Assembly (NCBI GenBank): GCA_020832555.1
Contig: JAFIEM010000007.1
Location: 1-64,000, forward strand
Direction: 5' to 3'
Source: Natronohydrobacter sp.
GTDB taxonomy: Bacteria > Pseudomonadota > Alphaproteobacteria > Rhodobacterales > Rhodobacteraceae
DNA: 64,000 nt
Positions within the stretch are counted from its first letter, which is position 1, and each line of letters opens with the position of its first letter. Below are positions 19,593-30,114 of this stretch, piece by piece. The notes beneath the pieces are model-generated. The model made no database searches. It was not told the origin of the DNA and was given only the letters and a program-made list of their open reading frames with translations. Position numbers and translations under genes: made by a program.

Positions 19593-20141
19593 ATGCCCAT
19601 GACAACCGCCGATGCCGGGTGGCGACGCGGCGCGGGATTGCTTATCCGCGCGGTTGGCGGGATCTCGACCCTGTGCGGCTGGATCGCAGCCTCGATGATC
19701 CTCGCCTCGGTCTTGATCACCTGCCAGATGATTTTCGTGCGTTTCGTGTTGCGACAGTCCACGATCTGGCAAACCGAAACCGTTATCTACCTGATGATCG
19801 CGGCCACCATGCTGGGCCTGCCCTATGTGCAGAAACTGCGCGGGCATGTGAATGTCGACCTGCTACCGATGTGGCTCAGCCCAACGCCACGCAAGGTTCT
19901 TGCGGTCATCGTCCTGCTCTCGGGTATCGTGGTGCTGTCAGTGATGGCCTTCTACGCCTATGAGCACTGGCATGTCGCCTATCAGCGAGGCTGGCGCACA
20001 TCGACGGTCTGGGGGCCACGGCTCTGGGTGTCACTGATCGCCATGCCCTTGGGGTTTGCGCTGTTCATCCTGCAACTGCTTGCCGATCTGCTGGCATTAT
20101 TGATCGGGCGGGACACTGCCTTCGGACTGGAGGTCGAATAA
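19593..20141 (+). CDS. TRAP transporter small permease (DctQ family)
   Basis: QMIFVRFVLRQSTIWQTETVIYLMIAATMLGLPYVQKLRGHVNVDLLP. Confidence 0.88.
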   Translation: MPMTTADAGWRRGAGLLIRAVGGISTLCGWIAASMILASVLITCQMIFVRFVLRQSTIWQTETVIYLMIAATMLGLPYVQKLRGHVNVDLLPMWLSPTPRKVLAVIVLLSGIVVLSVMAFYAYEHWHVAYQRGWRTSTVWGPRLWVSLIAMPLGFALFILQLLADLLALLIGRDTAFGLEVE

Positions 20142-21457
20142 TGGATCCGCTCATTCTGGGTGCGCTTGTTGCGTTCATTACCATTGCGGTGCTGTTCTCG
20201 GGCGTTTCTGTCGCCACGGGGCTGCTGATCGTCTCGGCCATATTCCTTGCGGTCTTCGAGGGAATGTGGGCGCTGGAACTGATGCCCGACAAGTTCTTCG
20301 GCAAGCTCAATTCCTTTGCACTTCTGTCGATCCCGATGTTCATCATCATGGGGTCCGCAATTTCATCCACCCGCGCGGGCGCGGATCTCTATGAGGCGCT
20401 GGAACGCTGGCTGACCCGCGTTCCGGGCGGGCTGGTCATGTCCAATCTCGGGGCCTGCGCGCTGTTTTCAGCCATGTCCGGTTCCAGCCCCGCAACCTGC
20501 GCAGCCATCGGAAAGATGGGCATTCCCGAGATGCGCAAGCGTGGCTACCCCGATACGGTCGCATCCGGCTCGATTGCGGCGGGCGGCACGCTGGGCATTC
20601 TGATCCCGCCATCCGTGACGATGATCGTCTATGGCATCGCGACCGAGACCTCTATCGGGCGGCTGTTTCTGGCGGGGGTGCTGCCGGGGCTGATGTTGGT
20701 CAGCTTGTTCATGGCGTGGTCCGTTTATTCGACATGGCGCAACACGGGCCTGTCGGTCATGTCGGCACGCAGCTACAGCCTGCGCGAGAAACTGGAAATC
20801 CTGCCCCGCGTCATCCCGTTTCTGCTGGTCATCATCGGCGTGCTCTACGCCATGTATGGCGGTATCGCGACGCCCTCGGAAACCGCGGCTGTGGGTGCGC
20901 TTCTGTGCCTTCTGATGGCGATTGTCATCTACCGGATGTGGTCGCCAAAATCGCTCTGGGTGGTGCTGCGCGACTCGACGCGGGAATCGGTGATGATCCT
21001 GTTCATCATCGGCGCGGCGGGCGTATTCAGCTACATGCTGTCGTCGCTCTATATCACGCAATCCATCGCCATGTGGATATCAGGGCTGGAGGTCAATCGC
21101 TGGGTTCTGATGGGCGCGATCAATGTGTTCCTGCTGATCGCGGGCTTCTTTCTGCCGCCCGTTGCCGTGATCCTGATGGCGGCGCCCATTCTGCTACCGA
21201 TCATTCTGGCTGCCGATTTCGACCCCTACTGGTTCGCCGTGATCCTGACGATCAACATGGAAATCGGCCTGATCTCGCCGCCTGTGGGGCTGAACCTCTA
21301 TGTGATCAACTCCATCGCGCCCGATATCAAGCTCAAGACCATCCTGAAAGGGTCCATGCCCTATGTCGGCTGCATGGTTCTGGCCATCGTGATCCTGTGT
21401 TTCTTTCCGGGTATTGCGACATGGTTGCCGGATATGGTGATGGGACCGGTGCGGTAA
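20141..21457 (+). CDS. TRAP transporter large permease (DctM family)
   Basis: ALFSAMSGSSPATCAAIGKMGIPEMRKRGYPDTVASGSIAAGGTLGILIPPSVTMIVYG. Confidence 0.93.
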   Translation: MDPLILGALVAFITIAVLFSGVSVATGLLIVSAIFLAVFEGMWALELMPDKFFGKLNSFALLSIPMFIIMGSAISSTRAGADLYEALERWLTRVPGGLVMSNLGACALFSAMSGSSPATCAAIGKMGIPEMRKRGYPDTVASGSIAAGGTLGILIPPSVTMIVYGIATETSIGRLFLAGVLPGLMLVSLFMAWSVYSTWRNTGLSVMSARSYSLREKLEILPRVIPFLLVIIGVLYAMYGGIATPSETAAVGALLCLLMAIVIYRMWSPKSLWVVLRDSTRESVMILFIIGAAGVFSYMLSSLYITQSIAMWISGLEVNRWVLMGAINVFLLIAGFFLPPVAVILMAAPILLPIILAADFDPYWFAVILTINMEIGLISPPVGLNLYVINSIAPDIKLKTILKGSMPYVGCMVLAIVILCFFPGIATWLPDMVMGPVR

Positions 21458-21470
21458 AAGGATCGGGACA

Positions 21471-22754
21471 ATGAACAGAACAGGGTATCTGGGAGATCTG
21501 TTGGGCCAGCTTGTCGAGCGTCGCTTCGCGCCTCTGCGGGGAAACTCGGGCAAGCCTGTCGCGGAAATGTGCGCAAACCTTCTGACCGGCGCGGGCGAGG
21601 TGTCGACCATGCGGCTTGCGCGCGAAATCCTTGGCGCCTATGCGCGCATGGATGATGCGGCACGACGCGCGTTCTTCCAGCACCTCGCGCAGGATTACGA
21701 CATCCATTCGGACGCGGTGATACAAGCCGCCCTCAGCTATGCAGACGCGCGCGATGCGCGGCACCTGAGGGTTCTTCTGCAAGCGGCAGAGCCGCGTCGT
21801 CAGGAATTGCTGCGGCGTCTGAACCATGCTCCGGGTGCAACGGTCGAGCTGGTGCGGATGCGAACCGATCTGCTGGCGCTCGTGCCGGACATGCCGGAAC
21901 TTGCGCGGGTGGATCTTGATTTCGCGCATCTGTTCCAGTCGTGGTTCAATCGGGGTTTCCTTGTGCTGCGGCAGATCACCTGGGAAAGTCCGGCAAGCCT
22001 GCTGGAAAAGATCATCGAATATGAAGCCGTCCATGAAATCGGGGATTGGGAAGCGCTGCGCGCGCGGGTGGACCCGAAGGACCGGCGCTGCTTTGCCTTC
22101 TTTCACCCCGCCATGCCTGACGAGCCGCTGATCTTTGTCGAGGTTGCCCTGGTCAAGGGCGTTCCGGGATCTGTTCAGACGCTTCTCTTGGATGAGCGCA
22201 AACCGCTTGATCCCGCACAGGCGGATACGGCGACGTTCTATTCGATCTCGAATTGTCAGAAAGGGTTGCAGGGGATCAGCTTCGGCAATTCGCTGATCAA
22301 GCAGGTTGTGGCGCTGTTGCAGCAGGAATTCCCCCATTTGCGCCAGTTCGTGACCCTTTCGCCAATTCCGGGCCTCTCGGCGTGGTTGCGCGAACGCGCG
22401 CAGGCGGGCGATACAAGCGCAAAAGCCTTGCTGGACAATCCACAAGCGCTGGACGAGGCCGAACAGTTGCGCTTGCGCCGTCTGGCCGCGCATTACCTGC
22501 TCGACGCCAAGGACAAACGCGACCGCCCGCGTGATCCTGTCGCGCGTTTTCATTTGAACAATGGCGCGCTTGTCCATGAAATACATGCAGGCGGGGATAT
22601 GTCCCCAAGAGGACTGAAGCAGTCCTGTGGGGCAATGGTGAACTATCTCTATGACATAGATCAGGTCGAGTCCCATCACGAAAGCTATGCGACACACGGC
22701 AAGATCGCCGCAACCAGAAGTATGCGTCAACTTGCGCGTGCCGGACAGGAATAA
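21471..22754 (+). CDS. Malonyl-CoA decarboxylase
   Basis: RQITWESPASLLEKIIEYEAVHEIGDWEALRARVDPKDRRCFAFFHPAMPDEPLIFVEVAL...SPIPGLSAWL...RFHLNNGALVHEIHAGGDMSPRGLKQSCGAMVNYLYD. Confidence 0.93.
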   Translation: MNRTGYLGDLLGQLVERRFAPLRGNSGKPVAEMCANLLTGAGEVSTMRLAREILGAYARMDDAARRAFFQHLAQDYDIHSDAVIQAALSYADARDARHLRVLLQAAEPRRQELLRRLNHAPGATVELVRMRTDLLALVPDMPELARVDLDFAHLFQSWFNRGFLVLRQITWESPASLLEKIIEYEAVHEIGDWEALRARVDPKDRRCFAFFHPAMPDEPLIFVEVALVKGVPGSVQTLLLDERKPLDPAQADTATFYSISNCQKGLQGISFGNSLIKQVVALLQQEFPHLRQFVTLSPIPGLSAWLRERAQAGDTSAKALLDNPQALDEAEQLRLRRLAAHYLLDAKDKRDRPRDPVARFHLNNGALVHEIHAGGDMSPRGLKQSCGAMVNYLYDIDQVESHHESYATHGKIAATRSMRQLARAGQE

Positions 22755-22793
22755 CCGCTCTCGCGACGCGATGGCAGGAAGGAGGATCGTTTC

Positions 22794-24308
22794 ATGACCA
22801 ATCCCATCTATGAGGCGCTGTTTGCGCCACTGGCCGATAGTGCAAGACCATTTCTGACGCTTGCCGATGGCAGCGGGATCAGTGCGGCCGGGTTTCATGA
22901 TCAGATCGCGCGTTTCGGACATGCCCTGCGAGCCTGTGGGCTGGAACCCGGCGACCGCGTCGCGGTTCAGGCGTCAAAATCACCGCAAGTGCTGGCGCTG
23001 TACGGGGCCGCTATGGCGACAGGTATCGTGTTCCTGCCACTCAACACGGCCTATACGTCCGATGAACTGGAGTATTTCGTAAGTGATTGCGGGGCGCGGC
23101 TTCTGCTCGTTGATCCGGGCCGGATCGACGCGCTTGCACCGCTGGCAGAACGGTTGGGGATCGTGCTGGAAAGTCTTGGCCCCGATGGCAGTTTTGACGC
23201 GATGGCGGTAGATCAATCCACCGCGATCACGCCCACACCGCGCAACGGGGATGATCTTGCGGCGCTGCTCTACACTTCGGGCACGACCGGGCGCTCGAAA
23301 GGGGCCATGCTGAGCCAGAATAACCTTCTGTCAAATGCCGAAACCCTCGTGGACCTCTGGCAATTCACAGAGAAAGACGTCTTGCTGCATGCCTTGCCGA
23401 TCTTTCACACGCATGGGCTTTTTGTGGCCTCGAATGTGATCCTGCGGGCGGGAGCGCAGATGATCTTCCTGCCGAAATTCGACCTGGATCAGGTTTTTGG
23501 TATGCTGGATCAGGCCACCACGATGATGGGTGTCCCGACCTTCTACACCCGCCTTCTGGGCGATCCGAGACTGAGCCGGGATACGGTCAGCCATATGCGG
23601 CTGTTCATCTCCGGGTCTGCGCCTTTGCTGGCGGAAACGCATGCGCAATGGAATGACCGTACCGGCCACGCGATCCTTGAACGCTATGGGATGACCGAAA
23701 CCAATATGCTGACCTCGAACCCGTATGCCGGCGCGCGCCGCCCCGGCACGGTCGGGATGCCACTGCCCGGCGTCAGCCTGCGCATTGCCGATCCCGATAC
23801 CGGCGCGGAATTACCGCAGGGCGCGACCGGCATGATCGAAGTCAAAGGTCCGAATGTGTTTCAGGGCTATTGGCAGATGCCCGAGAAAACCGCCGCAGAG
23901 TTTCGCGCGGACGGGTATTTCATGACCGGTGATCTGGGGATGATCGACGATCAGGGCTATGTGAACATTGTGGGCCGCGCGAAAGATCTGATCATCTCGG
24001 GAGGCTATAATGTCTACCCCAAGGAGGTCGAACTGGCACTAGACGACATGCCCGGTGTGCTGGAAAGCGCCGTGATCGGCCTGCCGCATCCCGATTTCGG
24101 CGAGGCTGTCGTTGCGGTGATTGTTCCGACCGGAGAGGGGCCAGATACAGCGCAAATACTGCAGCAACTCGCAGAGACACTTGCGCGCTACAAGCAACCC
24201 AAGGCGTTCATCATGCTTCCGGAACTGCCGCGCAATACGATGGGCAAGGTGCAGAAAGCCGAATTGCGAAAAACCTATGCGGCCTATTTCAAAGAGACCG
24301 CGGCTTGA
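22794..24308 (+). CDS. matB: Malonyl-CoA synthetase (AMP-binding acyl-CoA synthetase)
   Basis: AALLYTSGTTGRSKGAMLSQNNLLSNAETLVDLWQFTEKDVLLHALPIFHTHGLFVA, GYVNIVGRAKDLIISGGYNVYPKEVE; adjacent to malonyl-CoA decarboxylase. Confidence 0.9.
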   Translation: MTNPIYEALFAPLADSARPFLTLADGSGISAAGFHDQIARFGHALRACGLEPGDRVAVQASKSPQVLALYGAAMATGIVFLPLNTAYTSDELEYFVSDCGARLLLVDPGRIDALAPLAERLGIVLESLGPDGSFDAMAVDQSTAITPTPRNGDDLAALLYTSGTTGRSKGAMLSQNNLLSNAETLVDLWQFTEKDVLLHALPIFHTHGLFVASNVILRAGAQMIFLPKFDLDQVFGMLDQATTMMGVPTFYTRLLGDPRLSRDTVSHMRLFISGSAPLLAETHAQWNDRTGHAILERYGMTETNMLTSNPYAGARRPGTVGMPLPGVSLRIADPDTGAELPQGATGMIEVKGPNVFQGYWQMPEKTAAEFRADGYFMTGDLGMIDDQGYVNIVGRAKDLIISGGYNVYPKEVELALDDMPGVLESAVIGLPHPDFGEAVVAVIVPTGEGPDTAQILQQLAETLARYKQPKAFIMLPELPRNTMGKVQKAELRKTYAAYFKETAA

Positions 24309-24638
24309 ACCTTTCGGGTTCGGTCTGGAAAACATCCGCGGTCAAAATCCGAGCAGGTCGCGAAATGTCAGTGCCCGCAAGGGTGTATCTTCGGCTGGAC
24401 ATAGTTCTGGATGGAGATGTCGGGCATGATTGACTGCTGCGGCGTGGTCGTTGCCTATCGCGTTGCCCGTAGCTCTGAAATGCTGCCCGTTTCGCAACAT
24501 TTTTGTCCTTAACCTTGAGATTCAGCGGCCATCCGGCTGCGGTCTGACAACAATACCGGATATGGGGGCGTCGAATCCTGGCCGTAGTGCTTGGCATTGC
24601 CGGGGTTATAGACTAATGCGCCTGCAGCGAACCTGGAG

Positions 24639-24655
24639 CCGGGTGCAAATCCCGG
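24639..24655 (+). other. tRNA T-arm-like element (CCGGG-TGCAAAT-CCCGG) without a recognisable intact tRNA
   Basis: 5-bp stem with 7-nt T-loop-like sequence (G where T55 is expected), followed by CTGGCTCTTCC; no complementary 5' acceptor strand found upstream. Confidence 0.3.
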
Positions 24656-24756
24656 CTGGCTCTTCCGGCCGCCGATCCGCCGGACAACCTGAAGAAAACC
24701 AGAAAATGATACCGATGCGCGCGCTTTCGCGCGGCGCGGTCAGGGACAGATTTCGC

Positions 24757-26247
24757 ATGATGTCATTCGAAACCTACCGTCGGCAATGGACGGGCAATAT
24801 TCGCGGCGACCTGCTCTCGGGGCTGGTGGTGGCGCTGGCGCTGATTCCGGAAGCAATCGCATTTTCGATCATCGCAGGTGTCGACCCCAAAGTGGGGCTT
24901 TATGCCAGCTTTTCGATCGCAGTGATCACGGCGATCACAGGGGGCCGCCCCGGCATGATTTCGGCCGCCACAGCGGCGACAGCCGTGCTGATGATCACGC
25001 TGGTGCGCGATCACGGGCTGGAATATCTGCTGGCGGCGACCGTCCTGGCGGGGCTGATCCAGATTGGCGCCGGGGTTACAGGCTTGAGTTTCGTGATGCG
25101 CTACGTCTCGAAATCGGTGATGACCGGCTTCGTCAATGCGCTGGCAATCCTGATCTTCATCGCACAGCTGCCCGAACTGGACCCGCGCAATGTGACCGGG
25201 ATCACCTATCTGCTGGTCGCGGCCGGGCTGGCCATCATCTACCTGTTTCCGCGCGTGACCAAGGCTGTTCCATCGCCGCTGGTCACGATTATCGTTCTGA
25301 CCACGCTGGTCTGGGCGCTGGGGCTGGATGTGCGCAGCGTGGGCGATATGGGCGCGCTGCCTGACACATTGCCGGTTTTCCTGATCCCGCAGATCCCGCT
25401 GACGCTGGAAACGCTGCTGATCATCCTGCCCTATTCGACCGCGATTGCCGTTGTGGGCCTGCTCGAAAGTCTGATGACGCAGAATATCGTCGATGATCTG
25501 ACCGACACCACATCGAACCGCGATCAGGAATGCGTGGGGCAAGGTCTGGCCAATACCGCGACCGGCTTTATCGGCGGCATGGCAGGCTGCGCGATGATCG
25601 GCCAGTCGATCATCAACGTGAAATCCGGCGGGCGGGGGCGGCTGTCGTCCTTTGTGGCAGGCGTGTTCCTGCTGATCCTTGTGGTGGGTCTGGGCGATCT
25701 GGTCAGCATCATTCCCATGCCCGCGCTGGTGGCGATCATGATCATGGTCAGTATCGGGACTTTCTCGTGGTCCTCGATTGCCAATCTGCGCACCCATCCG
25801 CGGTCCAGTTCCGTGGTGATGCTGGCGACCGTGGCGACGGTCGTCTACACACATAACCTCGCCATCGGTGTTCTCGTGGGCGTGCTCCTGTCGGGGATCT
25901 TCTTCGCCGCCAAAATTGCGCAACTGTTCCGTGTGACATCCGAAATCAGCCCCGATGGGCGCATCCGCACCTACCGCATCGAAGGCCAGATGTTCTATGG
26001 CTCGGTCGAGGATTTCATGGCCGCCTTCGATTTCCGCGAAGCGCCAGAACGTGTCATTATTGACGTCAGCCGCGCGCATATCTGGGATATCTCTTCCGTG
26101 CAGGCGCTGGACATGGCGGTGCTGAAATTCCGGCGCGACGGGGCAGAGGTCGAGATCATAGGCATGAATGACGCCTCAGAAACATTGGTGGATCGCTTGG
26201 GCGTCCATGACAAGCCCGGCGCGCTGGACAAGCTGAGCGCGCATTGA
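24757..26247 (+). CDS. SulP-family anion transporter with STAS domain
   Basis: [64 protein letters not shown]-terminal STAS-like [28 protein letters not shown]. Start uncertain. Confidence 0.9.
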   Translation: MMSFETYRRQWTGNIRGDLLSGLVVALALIPEAIAFSIIAGVDPKVGLYASFSIAVITAITGGRPGMISAATAATAVLMITLVRDHGLEYLLAATVLAGLIQIGAGVTGLSFVMRYVSKSVMTGFVNALAILIFIAQLPELDPRNVTGITYLLVAAGLAIIYLFPRVTKAVPSPLVTIIVLTTLVWALGLDVRSVGDMGALPDTLPVFLIPQIPLTLETLLIILPYSTAIAVVGLLESLMTQNIVDDLTDTTSNRDQECVGQGLANTATGFIGGMAGCAMIGQSIINVKSGGRGRLSSFVAGVFLLILVVGLGDLVSIIPMPALVAIMIMVSIGTFSWSSIANLRTHPRSSSVVMLATVATVVYTHNLAIGVLVGVLLSGIFFAAKIAQLFRVTSEISPDGRIRTYRIEGQMFYGSVEDFMAAFDFREAPERVIIDVSRAHIWDISSVQALDMAVLKFRRDGAEVEIIGMNDASETLVDRLGVHDKPGALDKLSAH

Positions 26248-26262
26248 GGGGGAAGAAGACAG

Positions 26263-27117
26263 ATGAGTGACAAGATTATCGCGCTTGTGGATGGGTCGGT
26301 CTATGCAGCATCGGTTTGCGACCATGCCGCCTGGATCGCGGGGCGCACAGGGGCACCGGTTGAGTTGCTGCATGTTCTGGGCCGCCGCGAAGGCGCGGCG
26401 ACACAGGACCGTTCCGGCGCCATCGCGCTGGGGGCGCGCACGGCATTGCTGACGGAACTGGCCGCTTTGGATGCGCAGCGCGCAAAACTGATGATGGAGC
26501 GCGGTCGCGCGATTCTGGACGATGCGCGCGCAAAACTGGAAAGCTCTTGCTTGACCCAGATCACCACCCGCCTGCGCCACGGCGACATTGTCGAGACCGT
26601 GGCCGAGATCGAGGATCAGGCCCGCGTCATCGTGATCGGCAAGCGCGGCGAGGCAGCGGATTTCGCCACTGGGCATCTGGGGTCTAATCTGGAGCGCATT
26701 GTGCGCAGCGCGCGCAAACCAGTGCAGGTCGCATCCCGCGCCTTTCACCCAATCCAGAAAGTGCTGGTCGCGTTTGATGGCGGCACATCGGCGCTGAAGG
26801 CCATCGACCATATCGCGCGCAGCCCGGTGTTTCAGGGGCTGGAAGTGCATGTCGTGACTGTGGGCAATGCGACGCCAGAGGCCTCCAAGGGTCTGGAAGA
26901 CGCCCGTGCAATGCTCGGTGCTGCCGGGATCACGGCTGAAATATCGGTTCTGCCCGGACAGCCGGAAACGGCGCTGGCGCAGCTGGTCGAAAAGGCCGGT
27001 TTCAATATGCTGGTGATGGGCGCCTATGGCCATTCCCGCATCCGCAGCCTGATCATCGGCTCGACCACCACCGCCATGATCCGCGCCTGCAAGGTCCCGC
27101 TGGTCCTGATGCGCTGA
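26263..27117 (+). CDS. Universal stress protein (two UspA domains)
   Basis: KIIALVDGSVYAASVCDHAAWIA...; second domain KVLVAFDGGTSALKAIDHIA...MLVMGAYGHSRIRSLIIGSTTTAMIRACKVPLVLMR. Confidence 0.9.
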   Translation: MSDKIIALVDGSVYAASVCDHAAWIAGRTGAPVELLHVLGRREGAATQDRSGAIALGARTALLTELAALDAQRAKLMMERGRAILDDARAKLESSCLTQITTRLRHGDIVETVAEIEDQARVIVIGKRGEAADFATGHLGSNLERIVRSARKPVQVASRAFHPIQKVLVAFDGGTSALKAIDHIARSPVFQGLEVHVVTVGNATPEASKGLEDARAMLGAAGITAEISVLPGQPETALAQLVEKAGFNMLVMGAYGHSRIRSLIIGSTTTAMIRACKVPLVLMR

Positions 27118-27185
27118 GTTTGATGCAGTATGCCTTGCATAGCATCGGGATTTCCCACATATATCGATAAACGACGATAGACGAA

Positions 27186-27605
27186 ATGACCCTGATGCTT
27201 TCTGAACCGACACTTCCGGGCATTCCTGATGATGAACGGCTTGCCGCACTGGCAAAGGCGCTTGCGCATCCTACGCGGCTGAAGATTCTCGCGCTGCTCG
27301 TGCGCACGCCGGGATGCATCGGAGGTGATTTCGTGCAGGCGGTGGGCCTGGCGCAATCGACCGTGTCCGAACACCTGCGCATTCTGAAGGCGGCAGGCGT
27401 GATCGAGGGGCAGATCGACCCGCCGCGAGTCTGCTATGCGCTTGCGCCCGATGCGTTGGCCCCCACTGGCGGAGCTGATCGGCGCGCCCACCTGCTGCGT
27501 CACGCCGGACCTGACCTGACCGTGCTTGGGAACGGACTCATGGTGCCGGTGATGCTGTCGCTGCTGTGGTTCGTCAATCGCACAAGACAGAGGTTTGCGG
27601 CATGA
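27186..27605 (+). CDS. arsR: ArsR-family repressor; reading frame appears shifted near 27460-27465
   Basis: LAALAKALAHPTRLKILALLVRTPGCIGGDFVQAVGLAQSTVSEHLRILKAAGVIEGQIDPPRVCYAL; removing one C from the C5 run restores APLAELIGAPTCCVTPDLT-stop. Confidence 0.75.
   Translation: MTLMLSEPTLPGIPDDERLAALAKALAHPTRLKILALLVRTPGCIGGDFVQAVGLAQSTVSEHLRILKAAGVIEGQIDPPRVCYALAPDALAPTGGADRRAHLLRHAGPDLTVLGNGLMVPVMLSLLWFVNRTRQRFAA
27540..27605 (+). pseudogene. Possible C-terminal remnant of an ACR3-type arsenite efflux gene
   Basis: MVPVMLSLLWFVNRTRQRFAA-stop resembles the C-terminal tail of ACR3 transporters; sits between arsR and gapdh. Confidence 0.45.
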
Positions 27606-27688
27606 GCGCTGTCATCAAACCGTGTCCGGCTTGCGGCACACAAAACTTCACACCGCGCCCTGCGCCCTGATCGGAAAGGCCTGATCCC

Positions 27689-28699
27689 ATGACGCCTCGC
27701 ATCGCCCTCAATGGCCTTGGCCGCATCGGAAAACTCGTTCTGCGTGACCTGGTTGACAGCGGCGCGGGGGGCGAGATCGTGCTCTTGAACGATCCGGTCG
27801 GCGATGCAGACCAGCACGCGTTGCTGATGGAATTCGATTCGGTGCATGGTCGCTGGAGCACGCCGGTCACGACCGCCAAGGACGCTCTGGTGCTGAACGG
27901 AACGCCCATCCGCTTGACGCATGAGCGAAGCATCGAGGCGCTGCCGCTGGCCGAGATGGGCATCGATCTGGTGATCGACTGCACAGGCGTCTTCAAGACC
28001 GCAGCGAAGATCGCGCCCTATTTCAGCGCAGGCGTCAAGAAAGTGGTCGTCTCTGCCCCCGTCAAGGATGGCGGCGCGCTCAACTTGGTCTATGGTGTCA
28101 ATCATCACCTCTATGATGGTGGCCAGACCATTATCACTGCCGCTTCCTGCACCACCAACTGCCTCGCTCCAGTGGTCAAGGTTATCCACGAGGCGCTGGG
28201 GATCCGGCATGGCTCGATCACCACGATCCATGACGTGACCAACACCCAGACCATCGTGGACCGCCCCGCCAAGGACATGCGCCGCGCGCGGTCCGCCCTG
28301 ACCAACCTGATCCCCACCACCACCGGCAGTGCGACCGCGATCACGCTGATCTATCCCGAACTGAAAGGACGGCTGAACGGCCATGCCGTGCGCGTGCCGC
28401 TGTTAAATGCCTCGCTCACCGATTGCGTTTTTGAGCTGGAGCGCGCGACGACGGTTGAGGAGGTCAATGCTCTCTTCCGCGCCGCCGCAGAAGGGCCGCT
28501 CAAGGGCATCCTTGGCTACGAGGACCGCCCGCTGGTCTCCTGCGACTATACCAACGATCCGCGCTCGAGCATCATTGACGGGCCATCCACCATGATCATC
28601 AACGGCACTCAGCTGAAGGTCTATGCCTGGTATGACAATGAATGGGGTTACGCCTGTCGCCTGGCCGACATCACCCGATTGGTGGCGGGAACCTTGTGA
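27689..28699 (+). CDS. Glyceraldehyde-3-phosphate dehydrogenase of an ArsJ-associated arsenate-resistance operon
   Basis: [18 protein letters not shown]...[53 protein letters not shown]; adjacent arsJ-like MFS gene. Confidence 0.92.
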   Translation: MTPRIALNGLGRIGKLVLRDLVDSGAGGEIVLLNDPVGDADQHALLMEFDSVHGRWSTPVTTAKDALVLNGTPIRLTHERSIEALPLAEMGIDLVIDCTGVFKTAAKIAPYFSAGVKKVVVSAPVKDGGALNLVYGVNHHLYDGGQTIITAASCTTNCLAPVVKVIHEALGIRHGSITTIHDVTNTQTIVDRPAKDMRRARSALTNLIPTTTGSATAITLIYPELKGRLNGHAVRVPLLNASLTDCVFELERATTVEEVNALFRAAAEGPLKGILGYEDRPLVSCDYTNDPRSSIIDGPSTMIINGTQLKVYAWYDNEWGYACRLADITRLVAGTL

Positions 28700-29943
28700 G
28701 CGTCGCCAACCCCTTGCGCGCCTATGCGGCGGTCACGGCGGCCTACTGGGCTTTCATGCTGTCGGATGGTGCGCTGCGGATGCTGGTGCTGTTACACTTT
28801 AACAGTCTTGGCTTTACTCCGATCCAGCTGGCTTATCTGTTCTTGCTCTACGAGATCGCGGGCATCGTGACCAATCTGGCCGCTGGCTGGCTCGCCGCGC
28901 GCTTCGGTCTCGCTGCGACGCTCTACGCAGGGCTTGCGCTACAGATCGCAGCGTTGGCGGTACTGGCGCAGATGAACCCGGCCTGGGGCATCACGGCCTC
29001 GGTGATCTTTGTAATGGCGGTGCAGGGGGTGTCGGGCGTGGCCAAGGATCTGGCCAAGATGTCCTCGAAATCGGCCGTAAAGCTGCTGGCGCCGTCCGAG
29101 GATGGGGGCCTGTTCCGCTGGGTTGCCGCGCTGACCGGATCGAAGAACGCGGTCAAGGGGCTGGGGTTCTTCCTTGGCGCGGCACTTCTGGCGCTGGCGG
29201 GGTTTCAGGCGGCGATCTGGGGCATGGCGGGTGTGCTGGCGGTGATCTTGCTGGGTGTGGTCCTGTTCCTGCCGGCGGGCCTGCCGGGGCGCATGAAGGG
29301 CGCGGATACATGGGCGGGCTGGCGCTCGACCGACCCGCGCGTGAACCGGCTGAGCCTGGCGCGGATGTTCCTGTTCGGAGCGCGCGATGTGTGGTTCGTG
29401 GTGGGTGTTCCGGTCTATTTCCAGGCAGTGCTCTCCGACGGCACCGCCGAGGGGCGGCGCGAGGCCTTTTTCCTGATCGGCGGGTTTCTGGCGCTGTGGA
29501 TCATCGCCTATGGCGCTGTGCAGGCTTTTGCTCCGCGCATTCTGGGTGGCAAGGGCCAGCCAGAGGCCGCAACGGTGCAAAAGGCGATCTTCTGGGCCGG
29601 GCTTCTGGTGCCAATCCCCTTCCTGCTGGCGCTCGCGGCGGTTTTGGCAGGCGATCCTGCGGACTGGCTGACCGCCGCGTTGGTCGCCGGGTTACTCCTT
29701 TTCGGCTTTGTCTTTGCGGTCAATTCCTCGGTCCATTCCTACCTGATCCTCGCCTTCGGTGCTGCCGACCGGATCACCCGTGATGTCGGTTTCTATTACA
29801 TGGCCAATGCAGCCGGGCGGCTGATCGGCACGCTGCTGTCGGGCCTCAGCTTCCAGATCGGCGGGCTGCCCCTGTGCCTGGCTACCGCCGGGGTGATGGC
29901 GCTGGCAAGCTGGCTGGCGGCTCGGCGGCTCAGTTCTGTCTGA
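28696..29943 (+). CDS. arsJ: ArsJ-type MFS organoarsenical efflux protein
   Basis: GTG start overlaps the gapdh stop; MFS-like TM protein [68 protein letters not shown]. Confidence 0.87.
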   Translation: MSVANPLRAYAAVTAAYWAFMLSDGALRMLVLLHFNSLGFTPIQLAYLFLLYEIAGIVTNLAAGWLAARFGLAATLYAGLALQIAALAVLAQMNPAWGITASVIFVMAVQGVSGVAKDLAKMSSKSAVKLLAPSEDGGLFRWVAALTGSKNAVKGLGFFLGAALLALAGFQAAIWGMAGVLAVILLGVVLFLPAGLPGRMKGADTWAGWRSTDPRVNRLSLARMFLFGARDVWFVVGVPVYFQAVLSDGTAEGRREAFFLIGGFLALWIIAYGAVQAFAPRILGGKGQPEAATVQKAIFWAGLLVPIPFLLALAAVLAGDPADWLTAALVAGLLLFGFVFAVNSSVHSYLILAFGAADRITRDVGFYYMANAAGRLIGTLLSGLSFQIGGLPLCLATAGVMALASWLAARRLSSV

Positions 29944-30114
29944 GACACTCCAGCGCCGACAGCGTCAACAGCCCGACCCCGGCGGTCGATCGTAGGTGCG
30001 GCAATGGCGGCATAGATAAACACCAGAGTTGATCTTTCTGGGCTACGGATGATGTTCCAATCCCTCCCTTGGACCTCGAGATTTCAGCAATTTATCTTCG
30101 TGTGTGGCGCTGAT

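Noticed and set aside
21333-22922. 529-aa minus-strand ORF opposite malonyl-CoA decarboxylase
   Set aside because: Shadow ORF with Arg/Gln/His-rich composition; the plus strand is a convincing enzyme
24763-26079. 438-aa minus-strand ORF opposite sulP
   Set aside because: His/Asp/Gln-rich antisense translation typical of TM-gene shadows
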